Shown: positions 49,009-58,604, counted from the stretch's first letter. The stretch is 64,000 nucleotides of DNA from CAYTZH01 sp964442285 (GCA_964442285.1 CAYTZH010000025.1:1-64000); one strand, 5' to 3'. A program made the numbers and translations. Notes: generated by a model not told the origin, from the letters alone.

Positions 49009-50286
49009 ATGGGACTCACCAGTGGACTCTTCGCCAGCGTCGCCGGGCTGAACAGCAGCTCGACCGCCATCCAGGTGGTCGGCGACAACATCGCCAACCT
49101 CAGCACCCCGGGCTTCAAGGAGCGGCGCGCGGAGTTCGCCGACGTGCTGGGTCAGAACATCACCACGGCCGGGGGCTTCTCCCAGCTCGGCGCCGGCAAC
49201 AAGCTGTCCGGGATCAGCCCGATCTTCTCCCAGGGCTCCTTCGAGTCCACCGCTCGGAGCACCGACCTGGCCATCGAGGGCCGCGGTTTCTTCATCCTGG
49301 ACGGCGGCCAGGGTCGGCTCTACTCCCGGGCGGGCAACTTCACCTTCGACGCCAACGGCCTGCTGGTGAACCCGGCTGGGCTGCGGGTGCAGGGCTTCTC
49401 GGTGGACCCGACCACGCAGCAGTCCACCGGCCAGCTCGGGGACATCCAGCTGGTGGACGGCCTGGCGCCGCCGCAGCCCACGGCGCTGGTGGACGTCTCG
49501 GTGAACCTGAACGCCAACGATCCGGTGACGGCTCCGTTCGACGTGAACAACCCGTCCACCACCTCGAACCACCAGCTCGGCGTCACGGTGTTCGACTCCC
49601 TGGGCAACAGCCACCCGATGACGCTCTACTTCTCGAAGACCGGCGTGAACGCCTGGGCGTGGAACGCCACCTTCCCCCAGAGCTCCGTGGGCGGCGCGAC
49701 GCCCATCACGAGCGTGGGGTCCGGAGCGATCACCTTCGACGCGAACGGTCTGATGACGGCGCCGGCGACGAACCCCAGCTTCAACGCGACCTTCCTGGGC
49801 GGCGCCACGCCGGCCCAGCCCATCGACCTGGGCTTCGGTCCGGTGGCCGGCGGCACGCAGACCGTGCTCACCACCCAGTTCGGCAGCCCGAACGCCACCA
49901 ACGCGTTCAGTCAGGACGGGTTCACCGCCGGCACCCTGCAGCTGCTGAACATCGACGAGCAGGGCTTCCTGACGGGCAGCTTCTCGAACGGCACCACCCG
50001 GGCCATCGCCCAGGTCGGCCTGGCCGACTTCCCGGCGGTGGAGAGGCTGATCTCGGTCGGCGACAACAACCTGCTCGAGTCCCGGGGCTCCGGCCAGCCG
50101 CTGATCGCCGAGCCCCAGACCGGGAGCCTCGGCACGATCCGCTCCAGCTCCCTCGAGCAGTCGAACGTGGACCTCGCGGCCCAGTTCGTGCGCCTGATCA
50201 TCAGTCAGCGCGCCTTCCAGGCCAACACGCGGACGGTCTCCACCACCAACGAGCTGCTCGCGAACCTGGTGAACCTGGGTCAGTAG
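49009..50286 (+). CDS. flgE: Flagellar hook protein FlgE
   Basis: FlgE builds the flexible hook. The 425-residue product has the N-terminal ASVAGLNSSSTAIQVVGDNIANLSTPGFKERRAEF, hook-domain features (NPAGLRVQGFSVDP; TSNHQLGVTVFDSLGNSHPMTLYFSKT) and the C-terminal SSLEQSNVDLAAQFVRLIISQRAFQANTRTVSTTNELLANLVNLGQ. ATG at 49009 with AGAAG upstream. It is the last gene of the sigma-54 operon starting at flgB. Confidence 0.95.
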   Translation: MGLTSGLFASVAGLNSSSTAIQVVGDNIANLSTPGFKERRAEFADVLGQNITTAGGFSQLGAGNKLSGISPIFSQGSFESTARSTDLAIEGRGFFILDGGQGRLYSRAGNFTFDANGLLVNPAGLRVQGFSVDPTTQQSTGQLGDIQLVDGLAPPQPTALVDVSVNLNANDPVTAPFDVNNPSTTSNHQLGVTVFDSLGNSHPMTLYFSKTGVNAWAWNATFPQSSVGGATPITSVGSGAITFDANGLMTAPATNPSFNATFLGGATPAQPIDLGFGPVAGGTQTVLTTQFGSPNATNAFSQDGFTAGTLQLLNIDEQGFLTGSFSNGTTRAIAQVGLADFPAVERLISVGDNNLLESRGSGQPLIAEPQTGSLGTIRSSSLEQSNVDLAAQFVRLIISQRAFQANTRTVSTTNELLANLVNLGQ

Positions 50287-50290
50287 GGCC

Positions 50291-50337
50291 GGGGGGGGGG
50301 CCCCCGAAACCGCGCCCCCCCCACCCCGCCCCCCCCC
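50291..50337. other. Homopolymer-rich tract with G-quadruplex potential
   Basis: Directly after flgE lie a run of 10 G (50291-50300), 8 C (50315-50322) and 9 C (50329-50337). The complementary strand has G-tracts of 9, 4 and 8 separated by single bases, a strong G-quadruplex pattern. It could also reflect sequencing or assembly error in homopolymers. Confidence 0.6.
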
Positions 50338-50357
50338 GGGGTCTCCCGGGGTGTCCT

Positions 50358-50387
50358 GGGCCCGGGGGCGGCCCCCGCCCCGGGCCC
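50358..50387 (+). terminator. GC-only stem-loop after the flgB-flgE operon
   Basis: GGGCCCGGGG (50358-50367) and CCCCGGGCCC (50378-50387) form a perfect 10-bp stem with a 10-base loop, without a T-tract. It lies between flgE and the ATP-grasp gene and may mark the end of the flagellar operon or insulate the next one. Confidence 0.6.
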
Positions 50388-50420
50388 CCCCCGGCGCCGC
50401 GACCCGCGCTGAGGAGGTCC

Positions 50421-51560
50421 ATGGCAGACGCGGCCCGTCGACGCAGCGTGGTGTGCCTGGCGGCGGGTGCCGCCCAGCGCCCGGTGATCGAGCGCGCCCG
50501 CGCGCTCGGGCTGGCCGTGCTCGCGGTCGACCGCAATCCCGCCGCGCCGGGGCGGTCGCTGGCGGACGCGTGGGTGCCCGTCGGCACCCACGAGCCGGGG
50601 CCCGTGATCCGCGCGCTGGACGCGCTCCGCGACCGCTATCAGATCCACGCCGTGCTGTGTCGATCGGCGGGCCCGCCGGTGGTGACCGCGGCGGAGGTCG
50701 CCGCCCACTTCGGGCTGCCCGGCGTCCCGCCGGCCGCGGCCCGGGTGGCGGTCGACAAGGCGCGGCTGCTGGCGTTCTGCCGGGGCATGGGGCTGCCCGC
50801 ACCGGCGGGCCGCGCCGTCTCGACGCTCGCGGAGCTCGAGGCGGATCCGCCGGCGTTGCCCTGCGTGCTCAAGCCCAGCCTCTCCCTGGTGGGGAAGTCC
50901 GGGGTCCGGCGGGTCTCCGGCGCCCGCGAGCTGCCCGGGGCCTTCCGGGCGGCGCGGGCGGCGAGTCTCAGCGGACGGGTGAACGTGGAGGCCTTCGTGC
51001 CCGGGCGCGACGTGACGCTCCTGGGCGTGGTCGCGGACGGCCGCCTCCATCCCGTGGCGCTGCTCGACGAGCTGAACGCCTGGGACGCGGGCGGTCGCCT
51101 GCGCGGCCTGGGCTGGGCCGTGCCGTCGCTGTTCCGGGGCCGCGCGGAAGGCGCGGCCGTGACCGACCTCGCGCGGCGGCTGGCGCGCGAGCTGGCGCTC
51201 GTGCGGACACCGCTCTCGGTCTCGTGTCGCCTGGTCGAGGGCGGCCGGCCGGTCCTCACGGAGATCCACCTCGACCTCGGCGGCGAGTCGATCTACGACG
51301 AGCTCCTGCCCGCGGCCAGCGGACGCGACCTCCTGGGCGACGCGGTGGCGCGGCTCTGCGGCGTGGCGGAGGCGGCGGCGGGGGCGACCCCGATCCTGCG
51401 GGCGGCCGCGCTCCTGCGCGGGCCGGACGGAGCGCGCCACCTGCGGACCGCGCCGGATCGCCACGCCCTCGAGGCCCAGCTGCCGCGCTGGGGTGTGCCG
51501 CTTCCGCGACCCGCGCTGCCCTCGGGCGTCGGGCACGTCGCTCCGGAGCCGCGACCGTGA
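50421..51560 (+). CDS. ATP-grasp family ligase
   Basis: The 379-residue product has an N-terminal domain (VVCLAAGAAQRPVIERARALGLAVLAVDRNPAAPG) closely similar to the enzyme at 28072. An ATP-grasp core follows: ARVAVDKARLLAFCRGMGLPAPAG, PCVLKPSLSLVGKSGVR and RVNVEAFVPGRDVTL. The last part includes LTEIHLDLGGESIYDELLP. ATG at 50421 has GAGGAGG upstream. It overlaps the following glycosyltransferase by four bases, so it likely acts on a glycan or glycan precursor. Substrate unknown. Confidence 0.76.
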   Translation: MADAARRRSVVCLAAGAAQRPVIERARALGLAVLAVDRNPAAPGRSLADAWVPVGTHEPGPVIRALDALRDRYQIHAVLCRSAGPPVVTAAEVAAHFGLPGVPPAAARVAVDKARLLAFCRGMGLPAPAGRAVSTLAELEADPPALPCVLKPSLSLVGKSGVRRVSGARELPGAFRAARAASLSGRVNVEAFVPGRDVTLLGVVADGRLHPVALLDELNAWDAGGRLRGLGWAVPSLFRGRAEGAAVTDLARRLARELALVRTPLSVSCRLVEGGRPVLTEIHLDLGGESIYDELLPAASGRDLLGDAVARLCGVAEAAAGATPILRAAALLRGPDGARHLRTAPDRHALEAQLPRWGVPLPRPALPSGVGHVAPEPRP

Positions 51561-52591
51561 GCGGAGCCCTCTCGGTGGTGCTGCCCACCCGCAATCGCCG
51601 CGAGAAGCTCGGCCGGGCCCTCGACGCCCTGCTCGGCTCGCCCGGAGCCGAGGCGCTCGGGGAGGTGGTCGTGGTGGACGACGGCTCCGACGACGACACG
51701 CCCGCCTGGCTCGACGCCCGGATGCGCGAGGAGCCGCGCCTGCGGGCGCTGCGGACACCCGGCCGCGGTCCGGCCTACGCGCGCAATCGGGGCGTGGAGC
51801 GGGTCACCCGCCCCTTCGTGCTCTTCCTGCAGGACGACGTGGTCCTGGATCGCGAGGCCCTGGGCCGCTTCCTCGCCCACGTCCGACGGCACGACATGTC
51901 CAAGGCGTCGGTCTTCGGCAACGTGCGTCCCACGCCCCGGGACCTGACGGCCTTCGAGTGGTGGAACGCCAACGGGGGCTCCCAGTTCACCCAGGTGCGC
52001 GTCCGCGATCCCTTCGACGCCGGCCACGAGTACTACTACACGACCAACGTCGTGAGCCCGACGGCGCTTCTGCGCGCCGATCCCTTCGACGAGAGCTTCC
52101 CGTACGCCCGCTACGAGGACCGGGAGCTCGGCTATCGGCTCGAGCGCCGGCGCGGCCACCGGATCCACTACCGGGCCGACGCCGGCTGCGAGCACGACCA
52201 CAAGACGCCCTTCGCCACGTGGCTCGACCAGGCCGACCGCTTCGCCTGGTCGGCCGTCCACTTCGCCGCGCTCTATCCCGAGGACAGCGCCCTGCGCGCG
52301 GCGCTGGGGATCGACCGCGCGGAGGCGCTGCAGGGCTTCGACGCCGAGGCCCTGTTGGCCGCCGCCGACCTGCTCAACCGCTTCGCGCCCCGCTTCTTCG
52401 ACCCGCCGGAGCGCTACGGACAGGGCTGGCTGCGCCAGGTGGTGGGCGAGAGCTTCCGGACGATCCAGTGCTTCTTCCGCAGCGATGCCCTGCGCCGCCA
52501 CGCCGGCGGCGCGCCGCTGCTCGGCGCTCGGGGCGAGTCGGCCGCGGAGGTCGCGGCCGCGCTGCGGGCGCGGCTCGACCCGGGGCTGTAG
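51557..52591 (+). CDS. Family 2 glycosyltransferase
   Basis: A 344-residue GT-A protein: LSVVLPTRNRREKLGRALDALL, then VVVVDDGSDDDTPAWL, then RNRGVERVTRPFVLFLQDDVVLDREAL (metal-binding DD motif), and YEDRELGYRLERRRGHRIHY. There are no transmembrane helices, so it works at the cytoplasmic face. Donor and acceptor are unknown. It sits between two ATP-grasp genes, and with them may build a flagellar or surface glycan. Confidence 0.84.
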   Translation: MSGALSVVLPTRNRREKLGRALDALLGSPGAEALGEVVVVDDGSDDDTPAWLDARMREEPRLRALRTPGRGPAYARNRGVERVTRPFVLFLQDDVVLDREALGRFLAHVRRHDMSKASVFGNVRPTPRDLTAFEWWNANGGSQFTQVRVRDPFDAGHEYYYTTNVVSPTALLRADPFDESFPYARYEDRELGYRLERRRGHRIHYRADAGCEHDHKTPFATWLDQADRFAWSAVHFAALYPEDSALRAALGIDRAEALQGFDAEALLAAADLLNRFAPRFFDPPERYGQGWLRQVVGESFRTIQCFFRSDALRRHAGGAPLLGARGESAAEVAAALRARLDPGL

Positions 52592-52601
52592 GAGGACGCG
52601 C

Positions 52602-53579
52602 GTGCCGCCGAACCGGGTCCTCTGCCTCGGCGCGAGCCCGAACCAGGTGCCCTACCTGCGGGCCCTGCGCGCCCGCGGCTTCGAGGTGATCGCCACCGAC
52701 CGGGATCCCGGGGCGCCCGGCGGGGCCTGTGCCCACCGTCTCCACGCGGTCGCCTACGACGACCTTGAGGGGCTCCGGGCGGTGGCCGAGAAGGAAGACC
52801 TGGGTCCGGAAGACCGGATCTTCACCGCCGCGGCCCAGTTCGCCTACGAGCGCGCGTCGCTGATCGCGCGGGAGCGGGGCATCCCCTTTCCGCGGCCCGA
52901 GCACGTGGACGTCTGCCTGGACAAGACCAGGCTCCACGCCGCCTTCGCCCGTCACGGAGTGCCGGTCCCGCCCACCCGCCTGTTCGCCCACGGCGAGCTG
53001 GATCCGGCCGCGCCGCCCGAACTGGAGCCGGGCCGGGTCTACTTCCTGAAGTCCGACTACGGCAAGTCGCCTCGCTACTGCTGGCGGATCGACGACGGCC
53101 GGCTCCCGGCCCTTCCCGAGCGTCCCGATCGCTGGTACCGGCATCGCTTCCTGCTGCAGGAGGCCGTCCACGGCACCCACTTCCGCCTCAACCTCTACGC
53201 GGGGTGCGCCGCCACCTTCCTCAAGTTCAGCGATCAGGTCTGCGTGCCCGTGCCGTCGCTCGGTCCGGGCCACGGGGAGGTGGTGGCGCGGCTCCGGGGG
53301 CTGACGGGCGAGCTGGGCCTCGAGCGCTGGCTGGTGAAGTTCGACCTGGTGGCCGGGCCGGAGGGCTGGTGGGCCCTGGATCTGGGCCTCGATCCGCCCC
53401 TGCGCCTGCGCCTGCTCCACGAGTACCTCGACCGGGACTTCGCCGACGCCTACTGCGCCTGGCTGGTGGAGGGCGATGGGTCGGGCCTGGCGGCCTGGGA
53501 GGACCTCTGCCGCCCGGTGGTGATCCGCCACCCGGCCCGCGAGCCGGTGGTCTTCCATCGGCTGGAGAGCGCCTCGTGA
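52602..53579 (+). CDS. ATP-grasp-like protein
   Basis: The 325-residue product begins NRVLCLGASPNQVPYLRALRARGFEVIATDRDPGAPG, the same N-terminal pattern as the two other ATP-grasp proteins here. It continues with VCLDKTRLHAAFARHGVPVPPTRLFAHG, YFLKSDYGKSPRYC and LVKFDLVAGPEGWWALDLGLDPPLRLRLL. The ATP-grasp core is shorter than in its paralogues. GTG at 52602 follows GGAGGA by several bases. Function in amide or ester ligation to a glycan is inference. Confidence 0.7.
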   Translation: MPPNRVLCLGASPNQVPYLRALRARGFEVIATDRDPGAPGGACAHRLHAVAYDDLEGLRAVAEKEDLGPEDRIFTAAAQFAYERASLIARERGIPFPRPEHVDVCLDKTRLHAAFARHGVPVPPTRLFAHGELDPAAPPELEPGRVYFLKSDYGKSPRYCWRIDDGRLPALPERPDRWYRHRFLLQEAVHGTHFRLNLYAGCAATFLKFSDQVCVPVPSLGPGHGEVVARLRGLTGELGLERWLVKFDLVAGPEGWWALDLGLDPPLRLRLLHEYLDRDFADAYCAWLVEGDGSGLAAWEDLCRPVVIRHPAREPVVFHRLESAS

Positions 53580-53613
53580 CGGCGGTAGTCCGCCGCGGGC
53601 TGGGGCGCGGGCC

Positions 53614-54717
53614 GTGAAGGTGGTGGTGGCGAGCGCGCTGGGCGACACGGTCCTGCGACGCTGTCTGGAGGGCCTGCGCGCCCACGGCGATGAGGGCCCG
53701 CCGCTGGAGGTCCACGTGGTGCCGGAGCGGGGCTCGCGGGAGGAGACGCTCAACGCCGGCATCCAGCGCGCGGGGACGGCCGAGGACGTCCTGTTCGTGG
53801 GCGACGACATCGGCTTCACCCCCGGCTGGCGCGCCGCCCTGGAACGTCACGGGCCGGCCGGGGAGGTGCTCGGCATGTGCACCCTGGACCCCGGCACCCA
53901 GCGGATCCAGGATCGCGGCTACGACCTCGTGGAGATGGACGGCGAGGTCGTGCTGGAGGCGCGGGACCGCGGCATCGACCGGGACGAGGCGCCCGCCTTC
54001 GGAGCCCGCGCCTGCGACGCGGTCTGCGGCTGCTTCCTGTGGGTCCGGGCCCCGCTGCTCCAGGCGCTCGGGGGCTTTCCGCTCGAGGGGCGCAACCGCT
54101 GGGGCGAGTTCCTCTTCGCGCAACAGGCGCGTCGCCGCGGCGCTCGCGTGGCGGTGGTGGAGCACTATCTCGAGCACGCCGGCCAGAGCACCAAGTCGAA
54201 CCCGTCTCTCGCGCTCCGCTCCGAGAGCCGCGGCCTGGAGCGGTCCCACTGGCAGGCGCTCGTGCGGCGCTACGTGGCGGCGGAGGACGTGCGTCGCCGG
54301 GTCGAGCGCCGGGTGGACCCGGACTTCGTCCGCGCGCTGGCGGACCCGCGGCGGCGCGTCGTGCTGTTCGGGGTCGGGACCGTGGCCGAGCGTCTGCTCG
54401 AGGCGGCCCGACCCGAGCTCGGGCGCTGGACCCTCACCAGCGGCCTCGACGAGGAGGCGGGTACGAGCGTCGGGGGCCACGTGGTGCAGCCGCTGGACGC
54501 CGTGGACTGGTCCGCCCACGACTGGGTGATCGTCACGCCCCTGCATCGCGGGGAGCGACTCTGGAAGACCCGGCTCGCCGATCGGATCGGCCCGGCGCCG
54601 CCGGACGGGGGGCCGCGGGTCTCCTGCGTGGAGCTCGTCCGCCGCGGAGACAGGTCCCGGCTCGTCTGCCGCGACCTGGCCGCGCCCGAGGACGCCCCCG
54701 CCGCCGAGGGGTGGTAA
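53614..54717 (+). CDS. Glycosyltransferase-like protein with C-terminal Rossmann-like domain
   Basis: The 367-residue product has a GT-A-like N-terminal half (VPERGSREETLNAGIQRAGTAEDVLFVGDDIGFTPGWRAAL; FGARACDAVCGCFLWVRAPLLQALGGFPLEG; NRWGEFLFAQQARRRGARVAVVEH). The C-terminal half has RRRVVLFGVGTVAERLLEAARPELG, resembling the nucleotide-binding start of PglD-type or related sugar proteins. It lies 34 bases after the previous gene, GTG start. The fusion is unusual. Substrate unknown. Confidence 0.68.
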   Translation: MKVVVASALGDTVLRRCLEGLRAHGDEGPPLEVHVVPERGSREETLNAGIQRAGTAEDVLFVGDDIGFTPGWRAALERHGPAGEVLGMCTLDPGTQRIQDRGYDLVEMDGEVVLEARDRGIDRDEAPAFGARACDAVCGCFLWVRAPLLQALGGFPLEGRNRWGEFLFAQQARRRGARVAVVEHYLEHAGQSTKSNPSLALRSESRGLERSHWQALVRRYVAAEDVRRRVERRVDPDFVRALADPRRRVVLFGVGTVAERLLEAARPELGRWTLTSGLDEEAGTSVGGHVVQPLDAVDWSAHDWVIVTPLHRGERLWKTRLADRIGPAPPDGGPRVSCVELVRRGDRSRLVCRDLAAPEDAPAAEGW

Positions 54718-54737
54718 CTTCCTCCTCGGAGGGGGGA

Positions 54738-55612
54738 ATGTCGGCAGCGAGGGACGGACGCACGCGCTCCGGCGGTCGGAGGGCGCTCGTCGCGGCGGGC
54801 CTGCTCGCCGCGGCCGGGCTGATCGTCGCTTCCGCGGGCGTCGGGGCCGAGCCGGGCGTTTCGAAGGCCCGGCCCGAGGCCGACCGCTTCGACGTGGTGG
54901 TGATCGACGCGGGTCACGGCGGCGAGGACGAGGGCGCCCGGGCGGCGGGACGGAAGCTCCTCGAGAAGGACCTGGTGCTCGACGTCGCCCAGAGGCTCGC
55001 GCGACGCCTGCGCGAGGCCGGGCTCCGGGTGGTCATGACCCGCACCGAGGACCGCTTCGTCCCCTTGGAGGAGCGGACGAGCATCGCCAACGACGCCCGC
55101 GGCGACCTCTTCCTCTCGATCCACGCCAACTCCGCGCCGGTGCGCTCGGCGCGGGGGACCGAGACCTACTTCGCCTCCCTCGAGGCGAGCGACGACGCCG
55201 CCCGCCGGAGCGCCCAGCGCGAGAACCAGGCGTTCGGCGAGGTCCCGGCGAGCGCCCTGGTCCTGGACGATCCCCTGGCGGCGATCTTCGGCGACATGAT
55301 CGCCGGCGAGAACCACCAGGCCTCGAACGAGTTCGCGCGCCTGGCCAACGCGGAGCTGAACGCCATGGACCGGATGGCCTCCCGGGGCGTGAAGCAGGCG
55401 CCCTTCGTGGTGCTGATGGGCGTCCAGATGCCGGCGTCGCTCGTCGAGCTCGGCTTCCTCTCCAACGCGCGCGAGGCGGCCACGCTCTCCCGATCGGCGC
55501 GGCGGGAGGCCCTCGCCGGCGCCCTGGCCCGGGCTGTACTTCGCTTCGGGGAGCGATACGATGCGCGCCGTGGTGTGGACCGGTCCCGCACGCAGTCCCG
55601 GGGAGGGAAAGG

Positions 55613-55616
<4 letters not shown>
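54738..55616 (+). CDS. N-acetylmuramoyl-L-alanine amidase
   Basis: Amidase_3 (AmiA/B/C) enzymes cut the peptide from peptidoglycan glycan strands. The 292-residue product has an N-terminal hydrophobic signal/anchor (residues 15-38), then the zinc site VVIDAGHGGEDEG, LFLSIHANSAP and the catalytic Glu in ASLVELGFLSNAREA. There is no AMIN domain. A GGAGGGGGG ribosome site precedes ATG 54738. It overlaps rph by four bases. It could help daughter-cell separation; a role in opening the wall for flagella (single-domain FlgJ lacks muramidase) is only speculative. Confidence 0.88.
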
Positions 55617-56346
<730 letters not shown>

Positions 56347-56350
<4 letters not shown>

Positions 56351-56961
56351 GCGGCGGGACGCTCGTGGTGGCCACCGGCAACCCGGGCAAGCTGCGCGAG
56401 TTCCGACGCCTCCTGGGCGACCTCCCGTTCTCTCTCTGCTCCCTGGCCGAGCTGTCGGTGGCGCTTCCCGAAGAGGGCGACGACTACGAGGCGAACGCCG
56501 TGGTCAAGGCGCGCACCGCGGCGCGGGCTGCCGGCCTGCCGGCGCTCGCCGACGACTCGGGGCTCGAGGTCGCTGCCCTCGGGGGCGCGCCGGGGCCGCG
56601 CTCCGCGCGCTACGGGGGGCCCGATCTCGACGATGCCGGCCGCGTGGCGCGCCTGCTCGGCGAGCTCCAGGGGGTCCCCCGGGATCGGCGCGTCGCGCGC
56701 TTCGTGTGCGTGGCCGCACTGGCCGATCCGGACGGTGCGGTGGTCACGGCGCGGGGCGTCTGTCCAGGGCGTATCCTGGAATCACCGCGCGGTGTCGGTG
56801 GCTTCGGCTACGACCCGGTGTTCTGGGTGGAGGAGCGGGGCGCCGCCATGGCCGAGCTCGCCGACGCGGACAAGGACGCGCTCTCCCACCGCGGCCGCGC
56901 CGTGGCGCAGCTGCGGGACGCGCTTCAGAGCCGCGCGAACACCTCCTCGGGCGCGGGGTAG
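56347..56961 (+). CDS. rdgB: XTP/dITP diphosphatase RdgB
   Basis: RdgB hydrolyses non-canonical purine nucleoside triphosphates such as XTP and dITP. The 204-residue product has LVVATGNPGKLREFRRLL, DYEANAVVKARTAARAAGLPALADDSGLEVAALGGAPGPRSARYGG and VGGFGYDPVFWVEERGAAMAEL, all hallmarks. It ends 37 bases inside the convergent minus-strand gene. Confidence 0.95.
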
Positions 56962-57314
56962 GCGGGGTCGAAGCGCGCGAGCCGGCGGCGCAGCCGGCGC
57001 GCCCGGCGCTCATCGAGATGCAGGCCGCAGTCCGCGAGGAAGGCGTCGAGGGGTCCGTCGCAGAAGTCCAGGACCTCCTCGCGACTCAAGGACTCGGGAT
57101 CCGCGCCCCGCTCCTGCAGCGCCGTCCACAGCGCGAAGCGCAGGATGCGCCGGTCGACGGCCAGGGAGAGCTCTACGTGCAGGTGGTCGAAGCGGCGCCG
57201 GCGCAAGGCATCCCTCGAGACCACGGCAGGGTCTACGGGGGAGGTGGCCCGCGCGTCGGGTCGGGTGTCGTGCCGGCGCCGGGCAGGGCGGCAGCCCGGC
57301 GGCAGGCCGCCCAC
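56925..57314 (-). CDS. Small Arg-rich protein of unknown function following the sigma factor gene
   Basis: About 129 residues if translation begins at GTG 57314, or 99 if at GTG 57224; the start is uncertain. The conserved-looking part is LHVELSLAVDRRILRFALWTALQERG followed by acidic and Arg-rich helices (GLHLDERRARRLRRRLARFDP). No domain is recognised. It lies downstream of the sigma-factor gene in the same direction (65 bases from its stop) and overlaps rdgB at the 3' end. It might modulate that sigma factor, but no anti-sigma signature is visible. Confidence 0.55.
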   Translation of the reverse strand: MGGLPPGCRPARRRHDTRPDARATSPVDPAVVSRDALRRRRFDHLHVELSLAVDRRILRFALWTALQERGADPESLSREEVLDFCDGPLDAFLADCGLHLDERRARRLRRRLARFDPAYPAPEEVFARL

Positions 57315-57379
57315 ACAAGGCCCCGTCGCCAGGCCGGTCCGCGCGTTCGCCGTCGGCGCCCGGTTGTCCCTCGCGGCGG

Positions 57380-57919
57380 TCAGGCACCGAGCTTCTTCCG
57401 CAGGTGGCGGCGCGCCCGGAAGGCGCGGCTCTTGACTGCATCGGGGTGCAGCCCGCGCTCGCGGCCGTAGCGGCTGTAGGACCAGCCCGCGAGGGCGCAG
57501 CGCGAGAGCACGTCCCGTTCGGCGCGGGGCAGGGTGCGGAGCCCGGCCCGCAGGCGGCTCAGCGACTCGCGTTCGGTGAGCGAGTCCAGGGCGTCCGGAG
57601 CGGGGTCGGCGAGTGCCTCCGGGTCGAGCTCGTCGCCGGCCACTCGGACCAGCGGACCGCGCTTCTGGCGACGCAGCCACATCAGCGCCTCGTTGGCCAC
57701 GATCCGGTGAAGCCAGGTCGAAACCCGGGCGTCACCCCGGTAGCGATCGCCGTGGCGGATCGCCTTCTCGCAGGCGGACTGCACCGCGTCCTCCGCGGCA
57801 TCGCGGTCGCCCGTGATGCGCAGCGCCACCGCCTGCATGCGGGGCCGGAGATCCTGGAGCAGAGCGCCCAGGGCGCTTCGATCGTGAAGCGGGAGCGTGT
57901 GCCCCCCGAGGGATGCCAT
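57380..57919 (-). CDS. ECF-type sigma factor
   Basis: The 179-residue product has sigma70 region 2 (MQAVALRITGDRDAAEDAVQSACEKAIRHGDRYRGDARVSTWLHRIVANEALMWLRRQ) and region 4 (LRTLPRAERDVLSRCALAGWSYSRYGRERGLHPDAVKSRAFRARRHLRKKL). ATG at 57919 follows GGAGGAACCG on the minus strand, supporting it over the longer frame. It is divergent from a second sigma factor gene across about 100 bases. Confidence 0.85.
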   Translation of the reverse strand: MASLGGHTLPLHDRSALGALLQDLRPRMQAVALRITGDRDAAEDAVQSACEKAIRHGDRYRGDARVSTWLHRIVANEALMWLRRQKRGPLVRVAGDELDPEALADPAPDALDSLTERESLSRLRAGLRTLPRAERDVLSRCALAGWSYSRYGRERGLHPDAVKSRAFRARRHLRKKLGA

Positions 57920-57970
57920 CGGTTCCTCCTGTGCCGGTTGCCACTGGGGTACGCTCGTCCCGTTCCGGTC

Positions 57971-57996
57971 GGTTACGCCTGCAACCTCTCGTAACC
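57971..57996. promoter_or_regulatory. Inverted repeat between the divergent sigma factor genes
   Basis: GGTTACG (57971-57977) and CGTAACC (57990-57996) are perfectly inverted around a 12-base spacer. GTAACC on each strand resembles the GGAACY-like -35 core used by ECF sigma factors, so the pair could be divergent autoregulated promoters. No well-conserved -10 element is evident, apart from a possible CGTAAT at 58013 that would leave almost no leader. Confidence 0.5.
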
Positions 57997-58022
57997 GGTC
58001 GGCACCGGAGCACGTAATCGTC

Positions 58023-58604
58023 ATGGGTTGGATGAGCCCGGAACAGGAGGCCGACTGCCGCGCCTGGATGCGTGCGGCGCAGGACGGTGACGCGCAGGCC
58101 TACGAGCGGCTCCTGAACGCGCTGCTTCCGCATCTGCGCAGCCTGGTCCGCGGGCGGCTCACCGCCGAGCCATCGGCCGTCGACGACGTGGTCCAGAACG
58201 TGCTGCTCTCGGTGCATCGCGCGCGACACACCTACCGGTCGGAGCGCCCCTTCGGACCCTGGGTGCGGGCCGTCGCGCGCAACGCCGTGCTGGACCACTT
58301 CCGGGTGCGGTCACGCCGACTGCGGCGCGAGCTTCCGCTCGAGTCGGCGGACGCGGTGGCGGAGGACCCGGCCGTCGACCGCGGCGTCGAGCGGGAGCTC
58401 TCGCCCGAGCTGGCGGAGGCCCTGGCGCGGCTGCCCGAGGCCCAGCGCGAGGCGGTGGAGCTCATCCAGATCCAGGGGGTCTCGGTGGCCGAAGCCGCCC
58501 GGCGGGTCGGCATCAAGCCGGGGGCCCTGAAGGTGCGCGCCCATCGGGGCTACCGGGCCCTGCGCGCCATGCTGGAACGCAGGGGCGTGGAGACGGACGA
58601 GTGA
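58023..58604 (+). CDS. ECF-type sigma factor paired with NrsF-like protein
   Basis: The 193-residue product has region 2 (EPSAVDDVVQNVLLSVHRARHTYRSERPFGPWVRAVARNAVLDHFR) and region 4 (LARLPEAQREAVELIQIQGVSVAEAARRVGIKPGALKVRAHRGYRALRAML). ATG at 58023 is preferred; ATG 58032 is an alternative. It overlaps by four bases a gene for an NrsF-type membrane protein, a known sigma/anti-sigma arrangement for ECF factors. Confidence 0.86.
   Translation: MGWMSPEQEADCRAWMRAAQDGDAQAYERLLNALLPHLRSLVRGRLTAEPSAVDDVVQNVLLSVHRARHTYRSERPFGPWVRAVARNAVLDHFRVRSRRLRRELPLESADAVAEDPAVDRGVERELSPELAEALARLPEAQREAVELIQIQGVSVAEAARRVGIKPGALKVRAHRGYRALRAMLERRGVETDE

Noticed and set aside
57920..58024. Longer start for the minus-strand sigma factor at 58024
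   Set aside because: The extra residues lack sigma-factor features and run through the inverted repeat. ATG 57919 has GGAGG at good spacing.
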